64,000 nucleotides of DNA, from the NCBI GenBank assembly GCA_900537185.1, contig LS999832.1, forward strand, positions 193,102 to 257,101. Reading direction: 5' to 3'. The position numbers were made by a program, and so were the translations under genes. A model generated the notes under the pieces. The model did no database searches. It was not told the origin of the DNA and worked only from the letters and a program-made list of their open reading frames with translations. Shown piece by piece: positions 1 to 7,710 of this stretch (within the stretch, counting starts at the first letter, position 1; every line of letters begins with the position of its first letter). Origin of the DNA: Cytophagales bacterium Alg240-R148 (GTDB lineage Bacteria; Bacteroidota; Bacteroidia; Cytophagales; Cyclobacteriaceae).

Positions 1-2
1 CG

Positions 3-1697
3 ATTCAGGCGGAATTGCCTAAAATTTATACATACCTCTCTATTGCAAGAGTATTCGAACAAGTAGGAAATTATTACCGGGGAGCGGAGTTTTTGGAACA
101 GGCGTTGAAAATAAGCACCATAGAAAACGATAAAGAGCTGAGCGCTCTGATTTTAAATGATTTGGGTAAATTGAGTGTGCTGATGAACAATACCAGACGT
201 GGTTTCGAGCTATACCAGCGTGTATTACTCATGGAAAATGAAATTGACGAGCGTCAAATAGCCCAAACTCTGTACAATATGGGGCAATTGTACATTCAAG
301 AAAAACAATATACGAAGGCATTAGAAGAACATAAAAAAGCATTAAAATTAATAAGAGCATTTAGAGACAGGAAATTAGAGGCCCTTTCGTTGAATGATAT
401 TGGCCATTTGTATTGGCAAATGAAAAACCAGGCGCGATCCTTGGCCAATCATGTTGCAGCCCTAGAAATAAGGCAAGAACTCCAGGATCCTGTAGGTACG
501 GCCGAATCCTACAACAACATTGCGGCCATTTATTATTACCAACAAAAATATCCAAGAGCAATTGCCAACTTGAACATTGCTTTGAAGCTTGGATTAGAAG
601 CGCAAGCCAAACATAAAATTAAGAACAGTTACAAGTATTTGAGCCTGAGTAACAAAGCCCTAGGGCAGTACAAAGAAGCATTGGATTACCAGGATTTGCA
701 TTTGGCAATGAACGAGTTCATTCAAAATGAAAAGGATGAACACCAATTGTTAGAAATCCAAAACCGCTATGTCATCGATAAAACTGAAACGCAAATAGCT
801 GGGTTAGAAAAACAACGGGAAATAAAGGAATTGGAGCTATCGAAAGAAAAGCGCTACAGCAGTTTTTTATTCATACTCATAAGTTTTGGTTTGGTGGTTG
901 GGATGCTCGTATTGTATGGGTATTTTATCAAAAGAAGGTCCAATATGGTCCTCAAAGTAGCCAATAAGAAGGTCAGCGATCAAAACACAGAGCTCAACGA
1001 ATTGAACGCAACCAAAGACAAGTTCTTTTCAATTATCAGCCATGATTTGAAGGGGCCTCTCAATTCGCTGTCTTCCTTTTCAAACCTGTTGATTAATTAC
1101 ACCGAATCGTTGAGTCCAGAAGAAATTAAAGCGCTGGCAACGGATTTGGATAAATCCATTAAAAATTTGTTTTCGTTACTTGAAAATTTATTGGAATGGT
1201 CCAGGTCGCAAACAGGAAAAATTGAATTCCAACCAGAAAATTTTGATTTGGCCGAATTGTTAGAGGAAAACAAAACACTACTCGAGGTTCAGGCTGGAAA
1301 TAAAAACATACAATTGACCAATACCAATCAGGAACCAATCGAAATACACGCCAATAAAAACTCTATTAATACTGTCATTAGAAATTTAATATCCAACTCC
1401 ATTAAATTTACTCCTGAAGGAGGCAGCATTACCCTAAGTAGTACAATCAAACCTGGAAGTGTTCAAGTTTCAGTGAAAGACACTGGTGTGGGCATGAGCA
1501 AGGAAGTGATAGAGAAGTTATTCAGAATAGACACCAAACATTCTACAAAGGGAACGGCAGAAGAAAAGGGGACTGGTTTGGGGCTCATTTTGTGCAAAGA
1601 TTTTGTAGAGAAAAATGGCGGGACTATATGGGTAGAAAGCGAACTAGAAAAAGGGTCGACCTTTAGTTTTTCGCTGCCGTTTCCTACTCCGTTATAA
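3..1697 (+). CDS. TPR-repeat sensor histidine kinase, 5' end beyond window
   Basis: The frame is open to the first base of the window, so the N-terminus is missing; the TTG at 15 is probably internal. The visible part starts with tandem TPR-like helices (about 230 residues, with motifs such as YNMGQLYIQEKQYTKALEEH), then a coiled coil and one membrane segment (roughly residues 284-304, counted from position 15), followed by a basic KRR. After it come a HisKA domain with the phospho-accepting His343 in SIISHDLKGP and a HATPase_c domain with the N box (NLISNSIKFT), DTGVGM and GTGLGL. TPR histidine kinases of this build are common in Bacteroidota and autophosphorylate in response to signals sensed by the TPR part; the signal here is unknown. 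No response regulator lies next to it. Confidence 0.9.
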   Translation: MQAELPKIYTYLSIARVFEQVGNYYRGAEFLEQALKISTIENDKELSALILNDLGKLSVLMNNTRRGFELYQRVLLMENEIDERQIAQTLYNMGQLYIQEKQYTKALEEHKKALKLIRAFRDRKLEALSLNDIGHLYWQMKNQARSLANHVAALEIRQELQDPVGTAESYNNIAAIYYYQQKYPRAIANLNIALKLGLEAQAKHKIKNSYKYLSLSNKALGQYKEALDYQDLHLAMNEFIQNEKDEHQLLEIQNRYVIDKTETQIAGLEKQREIKELELSKEKRYSSFLFILISFGLVVGMLVLYGYFIKRRSNMVLKVANKKVSDQNTELNELNATKDKFFSIISHDLKGPLNSLSSFSNLLINYTESLSPEEIKALATDLDKSIKNLFSLLENLLEWSRSQTGKIEFQPENFDLAELLEENKTLLEVQAGNKNIQLTNTNQEPIEIHANKNSINTVIRNLISNSIKFTPEGGSITLSSTIKPGSVQVSVKDTGVGMSKEVIEKLFRIDTKHSTKGTAEEKGTGLGLILCKDFVEKNGGTIWVESELEKGSTFSFSLPFPTPL

Positions 1698-1738
1698 TCA
1701 ATTTGCTGCTTAGGCTAGGTTAATGACTTATTAGCCTG

Positions 1739-1746
1739 TACCTTTG
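1739..1746 (+). promoter_or_regulatory. Bacteroidota -7 promoter element before the helicase gene
   Basis: TACCTTTG matches the Bacteroidota -7 consensus TAnnTTTG exactly and lies 31 bases before the helicase ATG. No clear TTG -33 element is seen at the usual spacing, so the assignment rests on the -7 box and its position in the short gap between two same-strand genes. Confidence 0.45.
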
Positions 1747-1777
1747 TGGCCCCAACAAAGTAGAAGCAGGGTTAGGA

Positions 1778-2980
1778 ATGGAAAGAAAATTTAAGAAAAA
1801 GCCGGGAGCAAAAAGAGGCAATGCAAAAAGATCTCCCCACCGAAGTGGCTCCAATAAGAGAAAAAAAGAAGAACAATTAGACCCTTCTTTATTTGTTAAA
1901 AAAGCAGTTAAGAAGGCAGAAGAAATGAAGTATGAATCGGACCGTACTTACGATGCTTTTGAATTGGTGCCCATCCTTAAGAAAAATATTAAAGATAAAA
2001 AATACAGCAAACCGACGCAGATTCAAGATGGTGCCATCGAGCCGATATTAGAAGGCAAAGATTTGCTGGGTATAGCCCAAACAGGAACTGGGAAAACGGC
2101 GGCATTTTTGATTCCGTTAATCAATAGGTTTTTTACGACTAGAAAACATTTTAGAGCCATTATAATTGTTCCAACCAGAGAATTGGCTTTGCAAATAGAA
2201 GAAGAGTTTGTTTCCTTGACCAAAGGGATGCGGCTTAATTCAGTTTGTTTTATTGGTGGGACCAACATCAATAGAGATTTGCGCGTGGCGCCTAAACATT
2301 TTGATTTATTGATTGGTACGCCAGGCAGGATTAACGATTTAGCAGACCGAGGTGTTTTGAAGATGTCGAATTTTCAAGTACTTGTTTTGGATGAATTTGA
2401 TAGGTTGTTGGACATGGGTTTCAAAAAGGATTTGAACAAAATTGTAAACAACATAGGCGATAGAGATCAAACTTTGTTGTTTTCAGCGACTATTGAAAAA
2501 GAACAACAGAAGTTAATTGATGAGTTGCTACACTATCCAGAAGAAGTGAGAGTGAGTAGGGGCGACGTTACAGGAGACCACATCGAACAAAATATTGTAG
2601 AACCAGAAGAAGGGCAGAGCAAAATTAATAAGCTCATCCAAATGGTGATGGACGATTCTTTCTCGAAGGTAATTGTATTTGCAGAAACTAAAAGGTGGGT
2701 CAACACCGTAGCTAAAAAACTAAACCAAGCCGGGATTGACGCGGGCCAGATACACGGAGATAAATCTCAAAATTATAGGGTGAAGGCTTTAAAAGCGTTC
2801 AAAGATGGTAAAGTCAAGGTACTTGTGGCTACAGATGTAGCTTCTCGAGGGTTGGATATTTCTGAAGTTACCCATGTGATCAACTACCACCCTCCAAGAT
2901 CTTATGATAGTTACATTCATAGAATTGGAAGAACTGGAAGAGCGGGAAAAGGAGGAATGGCCTTTACTTTTATTACTTAA
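1778..2980 (+). CDS. DEAD-box ATP-dependent RNA helicase (DEFD variant)
   Basis: ATP-dependent RNA unwinding enzyme, expected in the cytoplasm in ribosome assembly or mRNA turnover. A lysine/arginine-rich N-terminal tail (about 45 residues) precedes the core. All helicase motifs can be read: Q motif (KPTQIQDGAI), I (AQTGTGKT), Ia (PTRELALQ), Ib (TPGR), II, III (SAT), V (ATDVASRGLD) and VI (HRIGRTGRAG). Motif II, normally D-E-A-D, is D205-E-F-D208; the two acidic residues that hold Mg-ATP are kept, and Phe replaces Ala. At 400 residues it is close to a minimal core with almost no C-terminal extension. The ATG follows a -7 promoter box by 31 bases, and a terminator lies just downstream, so it is probably a single-gene unit. 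Confidence 0.93.
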   Translation: MERKFKKKPGAKRGNAKRSPHRSGSNKRKKEEQLDPSLFVKKAVKKAEEMKYESDRTYDAFELVPILKKNIKDKKYSKPTQIQDGAIEPILEGKDLLGIAQTGTGKTAAFLIPLINRFFTTRKHFRAIIIVPTRELALQIEEEFVSLTKGMRLNSVCFIGGTNINRDLRVAPKHFDLLIGTPGRINDLADRGVLKMSNFQVLVLDEFDRLLDMGFKKDLNKIVNNIGDRDQTLLFSATIEKEQQKLIDELLHYPEEVRVSRGDVTGDHIEQNIVEPEEGQSKINKLIQMVMDDSFSKVIVFAETKRWVNTVAKKLNQAGIDAGQIHGDKSQNYRVKALKAFKDGKVKVLVATDVASRGLDISEVTHVINYHPPRSYDSYIHRIGRTGRAGKGGMAFTFIT

Positions 2981-3003
2981 ACCCATTACAAAATACTACA
3001 TTT

Positions 3004-3029
3004 AAAAAGCCCATTGATTTGGGTTTTTT
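3004..3029 (+). terminator. Rho-independent terminator after the helicase gene
   Basis: An arm of five A plus GCCCA pairs with TGGG plus six T around a six-base loop, ending in a T run. It sits 24 bases behind the helicase stop codon. Confidence 0.7.
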
Positions 3030-3045
3030 ATTGCCTTTATTTTAT

Positions 3046-3073
3046 TAAACTTTCAGTAAGTTTTGAAAGTTTA
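3046..3073 (+). promoter_or_regulatory. Palindromic operator upstream of the GbsR-type regulator
   Basis: A perfect 10-base inverted repeat, TAAACTTTCA and TGAAAGTTTA, separated by 8 bases. It overlaps the -33 box of the promoter that drives the regulator gene at 3097, the usual arrangement for autorepression. The same half-sites with the same 8-base spacing recur at 3615-3634 in front of the next gene. The repeat is seen directly; that the regulator binds it is inference. Confidence 0.7.
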
Positions 3074-3092
3074 ATTTTTTATTGTAGGTTTG
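3063..3092 (+). promoter_or_regulatory. Bacteroidota-type promoter, probably giving a leaderless mRNA
   Basis: TTG at 3063-3065, 19 bases, then TAGGTTTG at 3085-3092 gives a full match to TTG-N19-TAnnTTTG. The -7 box ends only four bases before the ATG at 3097, so a start about five to seven bases downstream would fall on or next to the start codon. No ribosome-binding site fits in that space. Confidence 0.65.
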
Positions 3093-3096
3093 AGAC

Positions 3097-3594
3097 ATGG
3101 ATTTAAGTGAAGGCAAACACCAATTTATACAAGCATGGGGTACACTAGGAACGAGCTGGGGTATTAACAAAGCCATGGCTCAAATACACGCAGTGTTGCT
3201 ATTGGCAGAAAAGCCATTGTCCACTGAGGACATCATGGAAGCTTTGCAAATATCTAGGGGAAATGCGAATATGAATGTCAGGAATTTAATGGATTGGGGT
3301 ATTGTGAACAAGGTGTTGGTACCTGGTGAAAGAAAAGAATATTTTGCAACAGGTAAAGACATTTGGGCGTTGGCCCGCCAAGTTACAGTAGAAAGAAAAA
3401 AGAGGGAAATAGAGCCTATTTTAAAAGTACTTGGCCAGATGAAAAATGTGGAAGGGGAAGAATCAGAAGCATTGGAAGAGTTTCGTCAGGTGACTAAGGA
3501 CATTGAAGATTTCACCATTAAGGTAGACAACGTACTAGATAAATTTTACAAATCAGATAAGAATTGGTTTTTGAAATTGCTCATGAAAATGTAA
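3097..3594 (+). CDS. GbsR/MarR-family transcriptional regulator
   Basis: A 165-residue DNA-binding protein. The N-terminal half is a winged helix-turn-helix of the GbsR/MarR type: an opening helix with QAWGTLGTSWGINKAMAQI, the recognition region LQISRGNANMNVRNLMDWGI and a wing GERKEYFATGKD. The C-terminal half is a charged helical region, probably for dimerisation. GbsR-type proteins usually act as repressors. The matching palindromes before this gene and before the following gene suggest that it controls itself and the 3668-7174 cluster. The ligand cannot be told from sequence. Confidence 0.85.
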   Translation: MDLSEGKHQFIQAWGTLGTSWGINKAMAQIHAVLLLAEKPLSTEDIMEALQISRGNANMNVRNLMDWGIVNKVLVPGERKEYFATGKDIWALARQVTVERKKREIEPILKVLGQMKNVEGEESEALEEFRQVTKDIEDFTIKVDNVLDKFYKSDKNWFLKLLMKM

Positions 3595-3611
3595 GCAATT
3601 TTTTTTATCTC

Positions 3612-3637
3612 AAACTTTCATAAAATTTTGAAAGAAA
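3612..3637 (+). promoter_or_regulatory. Second copy of the GbsR-type operator
   Basis: CTTTCA (3615-3620), 8 bases, TGAAAG (3629-3634). Over a 23-base stretch it differs from the site at 3046-3073 at only three positions, all in the spacer. It lies 33 bases before the ATG at 3668. A -7 box is less clear here (TAAGTTTA at 3658-3665), so the exact promoter is uncertain. Confidence 0.6.
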
Positions 3638-3667
3638 TGAAATTACAGAAAGTAAAGTAAGTTTAAT

Positions 3668-4534
3668 ATGAAAGCGATTAAAAAAAGAAAATTGTATTTA
3701 ATAATAGCCACCTTGTTTGTTACAAGTGTTGCTTTTAGACTGATCACTGGTTTGCATTTTGGTCATACCTCTTTGTTGTTTGTTGGTTTGCCTACCGTAT
3801 TGGCAGTGACTCTGGTGGCTGCTTCTAAAACAACCAAAACCATGATGGGACTTATGCTGAAGGTAGTAACATTATTTCTGTTGCTTTCCGGTATATTATT
3901 GGGCGAAGGTTTGGCATGTATTATTATGGCGGCGCCTATTTTTTACGGCGTAGGTGCTGTTGTAGTTTGGTTGTACAACCACCGCAAATACAGCAATCGG
4001 AGTCATTTTTTTTCATTAAGTCTGCTGCCAATGTTGGTGCTGGGGCTTCAAATTCCACGCATCAATGAAGCGCCACAATGGAGAACCATCGAAACCATTC
4101 AAACCATTTCCACAACTAATAACATTGAGGTGCTTGGCCATCCGCAATCATTACCTGAAGAATTGCCTTTGTTTTTCCAACTGGGGTTTCCTAAACCCAT
4201 TGATTGGAAAATTGATGGGGTGTCCGTAGGAGATTCCAGCGCAATTGTATTCGATTCTTCAACAAAAGGGCTGGGTACTATGCTGCTTAAGGTAGTTGAA
4301 AGAACTGAAAATTCGGTGTTATATACCTTCATTTCTGACAATACCCATATGAGCCACTGGTTGACCTTCAAAACCGTGAAAGTGTCAATAAATACCTTGG
4401 AAAACGGCCAAAAGCAAATACAGTGGCAAACCACTTATGCCTGTTCTCTGGGGCCACAATGGTACTTTGAACCCATTGAAGATTTTGCAGTCGGCTTAAT
4501 GCAAGCACACTTAATACAACATTTTTTTATATGA
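3668..4534 (+). CDS. Membrane protein with C-terminal SRPBCC-like domain
   Basis: This 288-residue protein has an N-terminal membrane part of about four segments in the first 120 residues (for example LYLIIATLFVTSVAF and VVTLFLLLSGILLGEG). A soluble C-terminal half of about 150 residues follows, with the pattern LPLFFQLGFPKPIDWKIDG, then VGDSS, then a run of beta strands and a final amphipathic helix. That layout resembles SRPBCC (START-like) lipid or ligand-binding domains; this is a pattern judgement, not a firm family match. Its TGA overlaps the ATG of the next gene (ATGA), so the two are translationally coupled. It is the first gene after the second operator copy. Confidence 0.7.
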   Translation: MKAIKKRKLYLIIATLFVTSVAFRLITGLHFGHTSLLFVGLPTVLAVTLVAASKTTKTMMGLMLKVVTLFLLLSGILLGEGLACIIMAAPIFYGVGAVVVWLYNHRKYSNRSHFFSLSLLPMLVLGLQIPRINEAPQWRTIETIQTISTTNNIEVLGHPQSLPEELPLFFQLGFPKPIDWKIDGVSVGDSSAIVFDSSTKGLGTMLLKVVERTENSVLYTFISDNTHMSHWLTFKTVKVSINTLENGQKQIQWQTTYACSLGPQWYFEPIEDFAVGLMQAHLIQHFFI

Positions 4535-5787
4535 GTTTGGTAGAATACTTCCGCATGGTACTGGTCGGGGCGATATTGATGGTGGCTTGTTTTTACGTTA
4601 CCCGAGAAAGACAAGATAGATCGCTTAATTTTGCCCTGTTTTACGCTTTGTTATATACTGCCGTTTCGGTCGTTTTTATACATCTATTGGCTGTTAAATT
4701 AGGTTGGTGGTATTTCAAAGACGCCGATAATTGCATTCAAATGCCCTGGGATATCTATTTTATTTGGGTGTTGGTGTGGAGCGTGGTGCCTGTTTTTCTG
4801 ATGCGCAACAACCGGTTTATTGTCGTTCTAATTTTTGTAGCTGTCCTAGATTTTACTTTAATGCCGGCAATGCATCAGCATGGATGGCTGGTGCTGGACG
4901 ACAATTGGTGGATCGGTGAAGTACTCCTGCTTTTGTTCGCTTTTACACCGGCCTATTACTGGGCTTATAATAGTTTGCACGCTGGCAAAGTCTTGCACCG
5001 GACCTACTTTCAAATAGTAGTGGTAGGGCTGTTGTTTTTCTTTTTGCTGCCCTATGTGCTTTATTACAATGCTAAGCAAACCTTCTTTTTCGACGACTTA
5101 AATACTTTGGAATGGCAGTTGTTGTTGGTAGCGTCCATCCCCGGATTGCAAGCATGTATGGATCTTTCCCGAGTAGGATTGGGAACTCCCTTTCCATACG
5201 ACCCAACAACGAGGTTGGTGCGTTCTGGGGTATATGCCTATTGTAAAAATCCAATCCAGCTGTCTTTTGTTTTACTATATGCTTGTTTGGGTCTGGTGTT
5301 TCAATCCTGGTGGTATGGTCTGGCCATTGTTATTAGTTGGCTGTATGCGTGCACGGTATCTGATTTTCAGGAAAAAATGGATATGGAACATAAATTTGGT
5401 TTCCCCTGGATTACCTACAACCAGCTCGTTCCAAATTGGTTCTTTTTGTGGCGACCAACAGTGCATGCTCCTGGCACATTGTATTACGATTCAAACTGTG
5501 GCGTTTGTTCCCAACTCAAACAATGGGTGGTGCAACAAAAACCAATTGAATTAAATTTTAAGCCAGCATCAGAATTTGCTGGTTGCATTACCCAACTCAC
5601 CTATATAGATCCATATGGTCGGGCTTATAAAAGTGTTAGAGCGCTTGCCAAAGCATTGAACCATACCCATCTTATCTGGTCATTTTTTGGCTGGGTAATG
5701 TTTTTTCCGCCTATCAATTTTCTCCTTCAAACCATTGTCGATTCTATTTTTGAAAGGGATTTGGCAGACGCTACCTGTGAATTATGA
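4531..5787 (+). CDS. ICMT/PEMT-like membrane methyltransferase fused to a DCC (DUF393) thiol-oxidoreductase domain
   Basis: A three-part protein of 418 residues. Residues 1 to about 195 form several membrane segments without a clear family. Residues about 205-305 carry the isoprenylcysteine/phospholipid methyltransferase pattern: FPYDPTTRLVRSGVYAYCKN followed by two membrane helices and an acidic E-x-x-M segment. From about residue 315 there is a DUF393/DCC domain with LYYDSNCGVC, giving the redox pair Cys323-x-x-Cys326. No frameshift or stop separates the parts, so this looks like a real fusion. The methyltransferase part would modify a prenyl or lipid substrate in the membrane; the DCC part would exchange thiols and disulfides. 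Substrates are unknown. It is coupled to the upstream gene by a 4-base overlap. Confidence 0.8.
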   Translation: MSLVEYFRMVLVGAILMVACFYVTRERQDRSLNFALFYALLYTAVSVVFIHLLAVKLGWWYFKDADNCIQMPWDIYFIWVLVWSVVPVFLMRNNRFIVVLIFVAVLDFTLMPAMHQHGWLVLDDNWWIGEVLLLLFAFTPAYYWAYNSLHAGKVLHRTYFQIVVVGLLFFFLLPYVLYYNAKQTFFFDDLNTLEWQLLLVASIPGLQACMDLSRVGLGTPFPYDPTTRLVRSGVYAYCKNPIQLSFVLLYACLGLVFQSWWYGLAIVISWLYACTVSDFQEKMDMEHKFGFPWITYNQLVPNWFFLWRPTVHAPGTLYYDSNCGVCSQLKQWVVQQKPIELNFKPASEFAGCITQLTYIDPYGRAYKSVRALAKALNHTHLIWSFFGWVMFFPPINFLLQTIVDSIFERDLADATCEL

Positions 5788-5836
5788 ACCATCCAATAAA
5801 TAAAAATTAAATAATACAAACCAAATCAATTAAGTT

Positions 5837-6244
5837 ATGAATTATACAGTTATTACCTATTTGCTCTATTTACTACTTACAATTGGCACGACTATCTGGG
5901 TAGCAAAAAGCTTGTTTAAAAATGGTCAAATTTTCTTGAATGACATTTTTAATGGGAATATTGGTTTATCGGAAAGCGTCAATAACCTATTGCGCACGGG
6001 TTTTTACCTCATCAATTTAGGGTATGCCATATATACTTTAAAAGTATATGGAAGTATTTTAGATTGGAGAGAATTGCTCGAAACCTTAAGTGTGAAGTTT
6101 GGAATCATCATTTTGATATTGGGCAGCATGCACCTGATGAATGTATTTGTGTTTTTCAAGTTGCGAAAAAGGAGCATGGAATCTGCTGAAAGCCAATCCC
6201 ACTCGAAACCAAATATTAAGGTAATTGACCCTACAACCAATTAA
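5837..6244 (+). CDS. Small integral membrane protein of unknown function
   Basis: This protein of 135 residues has three likely membrane helices: residues about 5-25 (ITYLLYLLLTIGTTIWVA), a middle segment around GFYLINLGYAIYTLKV, and IIILILGSMHLMNVFVFF near 92-110. It ends with a basic, polar tail. I recognise no family motif. It lies 49 bases after the methyltransferase-DCC gene and 3 bases before the epimerase gene on the same strand, so it is likely part of the same operon. Confidence 0.75.
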   Translation: MNYTVITYLLYLLLTIGTTIWVAKSLFKNGQIFLNDIFNGNIGLSESVNNLLRTGFYLINLGYAIYTLKVYGSILDWRELLETLSVKFGIIILILGSMHLMNVFVFFKLRKRSMESAESQSHSKPNIKVIDPTTN

Positions 6245-6247
6245 ATT

Positions 6248-7174
6248 ATGCTGAAGCGAACCAACAAGACCAAGAAGCGGCGGAAAATTGTATTAGTAGG
6301 AGGGACTGGTTTTCTTGGTTCGCTACTAACAGAATATTTGCTCCATAATGGGGATATGCTCGTTGTCATTGCTAGAAAAAGAAAACCCAACCCAAAGTTT
6401 TTGTCCATCCTTTGGGATGGACAAACTTTAGGCAATTGGGTGCAGCATATAAACGGCGCAGACGTATTGATTAATTTAGCGGGCAAGTCGGTAGACTGCC
6501 GGTATACAAAACGAAACAAAAACAAAATATTAAAATCTAGGGTGCATTCCACGGCACTTTTAGCAAAGGCGGTAGCCTTGTGCCAACCACCACCACCCCT
6601 TTGGATGAATGCCTCTTCTGCTACCATTTATTCAGAGAGCTTTGGTGCAGCACATACAGAGAATAGCCCCATACTTGCGTCGAATTTTTCTGAACAAGTG
6701 TGCGCGCAGTGGGAAACTGCTTTTTATGAAAACCAGATTCCTGGTGTTCGTTATGTCGCGCTGAGGCTCGCCATAGTTTTGAATAATAACGGTGGCCCTT
6801 TTCCAGTTTACAAAAAACTGGTTCGATTTGGATTGGGAGGTACCCAAGGCAAAGGAAACCAGTTTTTTTCTTGGCTTCATAGCACTGATTTTTGTAGGAT
6901 TGTCCAATTTGTAATGGACCATGACACATGCCAAGGGAATTTTAATTGCGCAGCTCCAAATGCCTTAAAGAACCGTGAATGGATGCAATTGCTTCGGCAC
7001 ATAAACGGAATAAAATTTGGACTGAATTTGCCCAAATGGTTGTTGGAAATTGCTGCGTTCGTTTTGAGAACTGAAACAGAACTGTTATTAAAAAGTAGGA
7101 GGGTTGTGCCAAAGAAGCTGACGAGCAATGGATTTAAGTTTGTTTTCAATTCTTTGGATGAAATAAGGTTCTAA
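6248..7174 (+). CDS. yfcH: TIGR01777-family NAD(P)-binding epimerase-like protein
   Basis: This 308-residue protein starts with a very basic tail, then a Rossmann nucleotide-binding loop VLVGGTGFLGSLLTEYLL. It carries the family segment DVLINLAGKSVDCRYTKRNK, an SSATIY motif near residue 125 and a C-terminal DUF1731-type end (RRVVPKKLTSNGFKF). These are hallmarks of TIGR01777 (YfcH-like) extended short-chain dehydrogenases, whose reaction is not established. Proteins of this family are often linked to SRPBCC domains, which fits the SRPBCC-like protein at the head of this cluster. It is 3 bases behind the small membrane gene, as expected in one operon. Confidence 0.88.
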   Translation: MLKRTNKTKKRRKIVLVGGTGFLGSLLTEYLLHNGDMLVVIARKRKPNPKFLSILWDGQTLGNWVQHINGADVLINLAGKSVDCRYTKRNKNKILKSRVHSTALLAKAVALCQPPPPLWMNASSATIYSESFGAAHTENSPILASNFSEQVCAQWETAFYENQIPGVRYVALRLAIVLNNNGGPFPVYKKLVRFGLGGTQGKGNQFFSWLHSTDFCRIVQFVMDHDTCQGNFNCAAPNALKNREWMQLLRHINGIKFGLNLPKWLLEIAAFVLRTETELLLKSRRVVPKKLTSNGFKFVFNSLDEIRF

Positions 7175-7240
7175 ATTGAAAGCCCATTTTTATTTGACAT
7201 AGCATTTTTTATATTGCATCTACAGCATCAAAAATACCCA

Positions 7241-7675
7241 ATGAGATATTTTAGTTATTTTGTATTGGCCTTGGTTGTACTTTCCTGTTCAGAACAAAAA
7301 GAAAAGAACGTATTGGACAACAAATTGGTGGAAGACGCCGAGCTTCTATCCAATAATGGCCATATGTGGAAAGCCAACCCTGGGATAGCACGCCATATGC
7401 ACCACATTGATTCCATTTTAACTCAGTATAAGGGTACAATCCCAGAAGAATATATGGGGCTTGGGTATGTATTGTCCATTCAAACGGATAGCATTGAGGT
7501 GCACAATAAAATTGTTGGAGAGGGATACGAACAGTTTCAGAGAGTTTTCCAAACCATTCTAACCAATGTAGAAAAGCTTCAAAACAGCCAAAGCAGCGCC
7601 GAGGGTAAAACGGCTGTAATGGCCATTAGAAAACGCTTGGATATTTACAAAAAATACTTTTATACAGAAAATTAA
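7241..7675 (+). CDS. Putative lipoprotein of unknown function
   Basis: I chose the ATG at 7241 over an in-frame TTG at 7214 because it begins a clean lipoprotein signal: MRYFSYFVLALVVLSC, with Cys16 as the likely lipidated residue. The mature part is about 128 residues, mostly helical, with His-rich spots (GIARHMHHIDSIL) and two long helices near the C-terminus. No family is recognised. A strong shared hairpin terminator follows directly. Confidence 0.72.
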   Translation: MRYFSYFVLALVVLSCSEQKEKNVLDNKLVEDAELLSNNGHMWKANPGIARHMHHIDSILTQYKGTIPEEYMGLGYVLSIQTDSIEVHNKIVGEGYEQFQRVFQTILTNVEKLQNSQSSAEGKTAVMAIRKRLDIYKKYFYTEN

Positions 7676-7700
7676 AGGGCTTGCAGCTAGCAAGCCCTTT
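7674..7700. terminator. Bidirectional terminator between convergent genes
   Basis: Perfect 11-base inverted repeat, AAAGGGCTTGC and GCAAGCCCTTT, around a 5-base loop. It lies between the stop codons of the plus-strand lipoprotein gene and the minus-strand amidohydrolase gene, and has A/T tails on both sides. Confidence 0.85.
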
Positions 7701-7710
7701 CTAAGTAGTA

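Noticed and set aside
4531-5787. Frameshift or misjoined genes as an explanation for the ICMT-DCC protein
   Set aside because: One uninterrupted frame with matching codon use, and a linker of about 10 residues between the last helix and the DCC motif.
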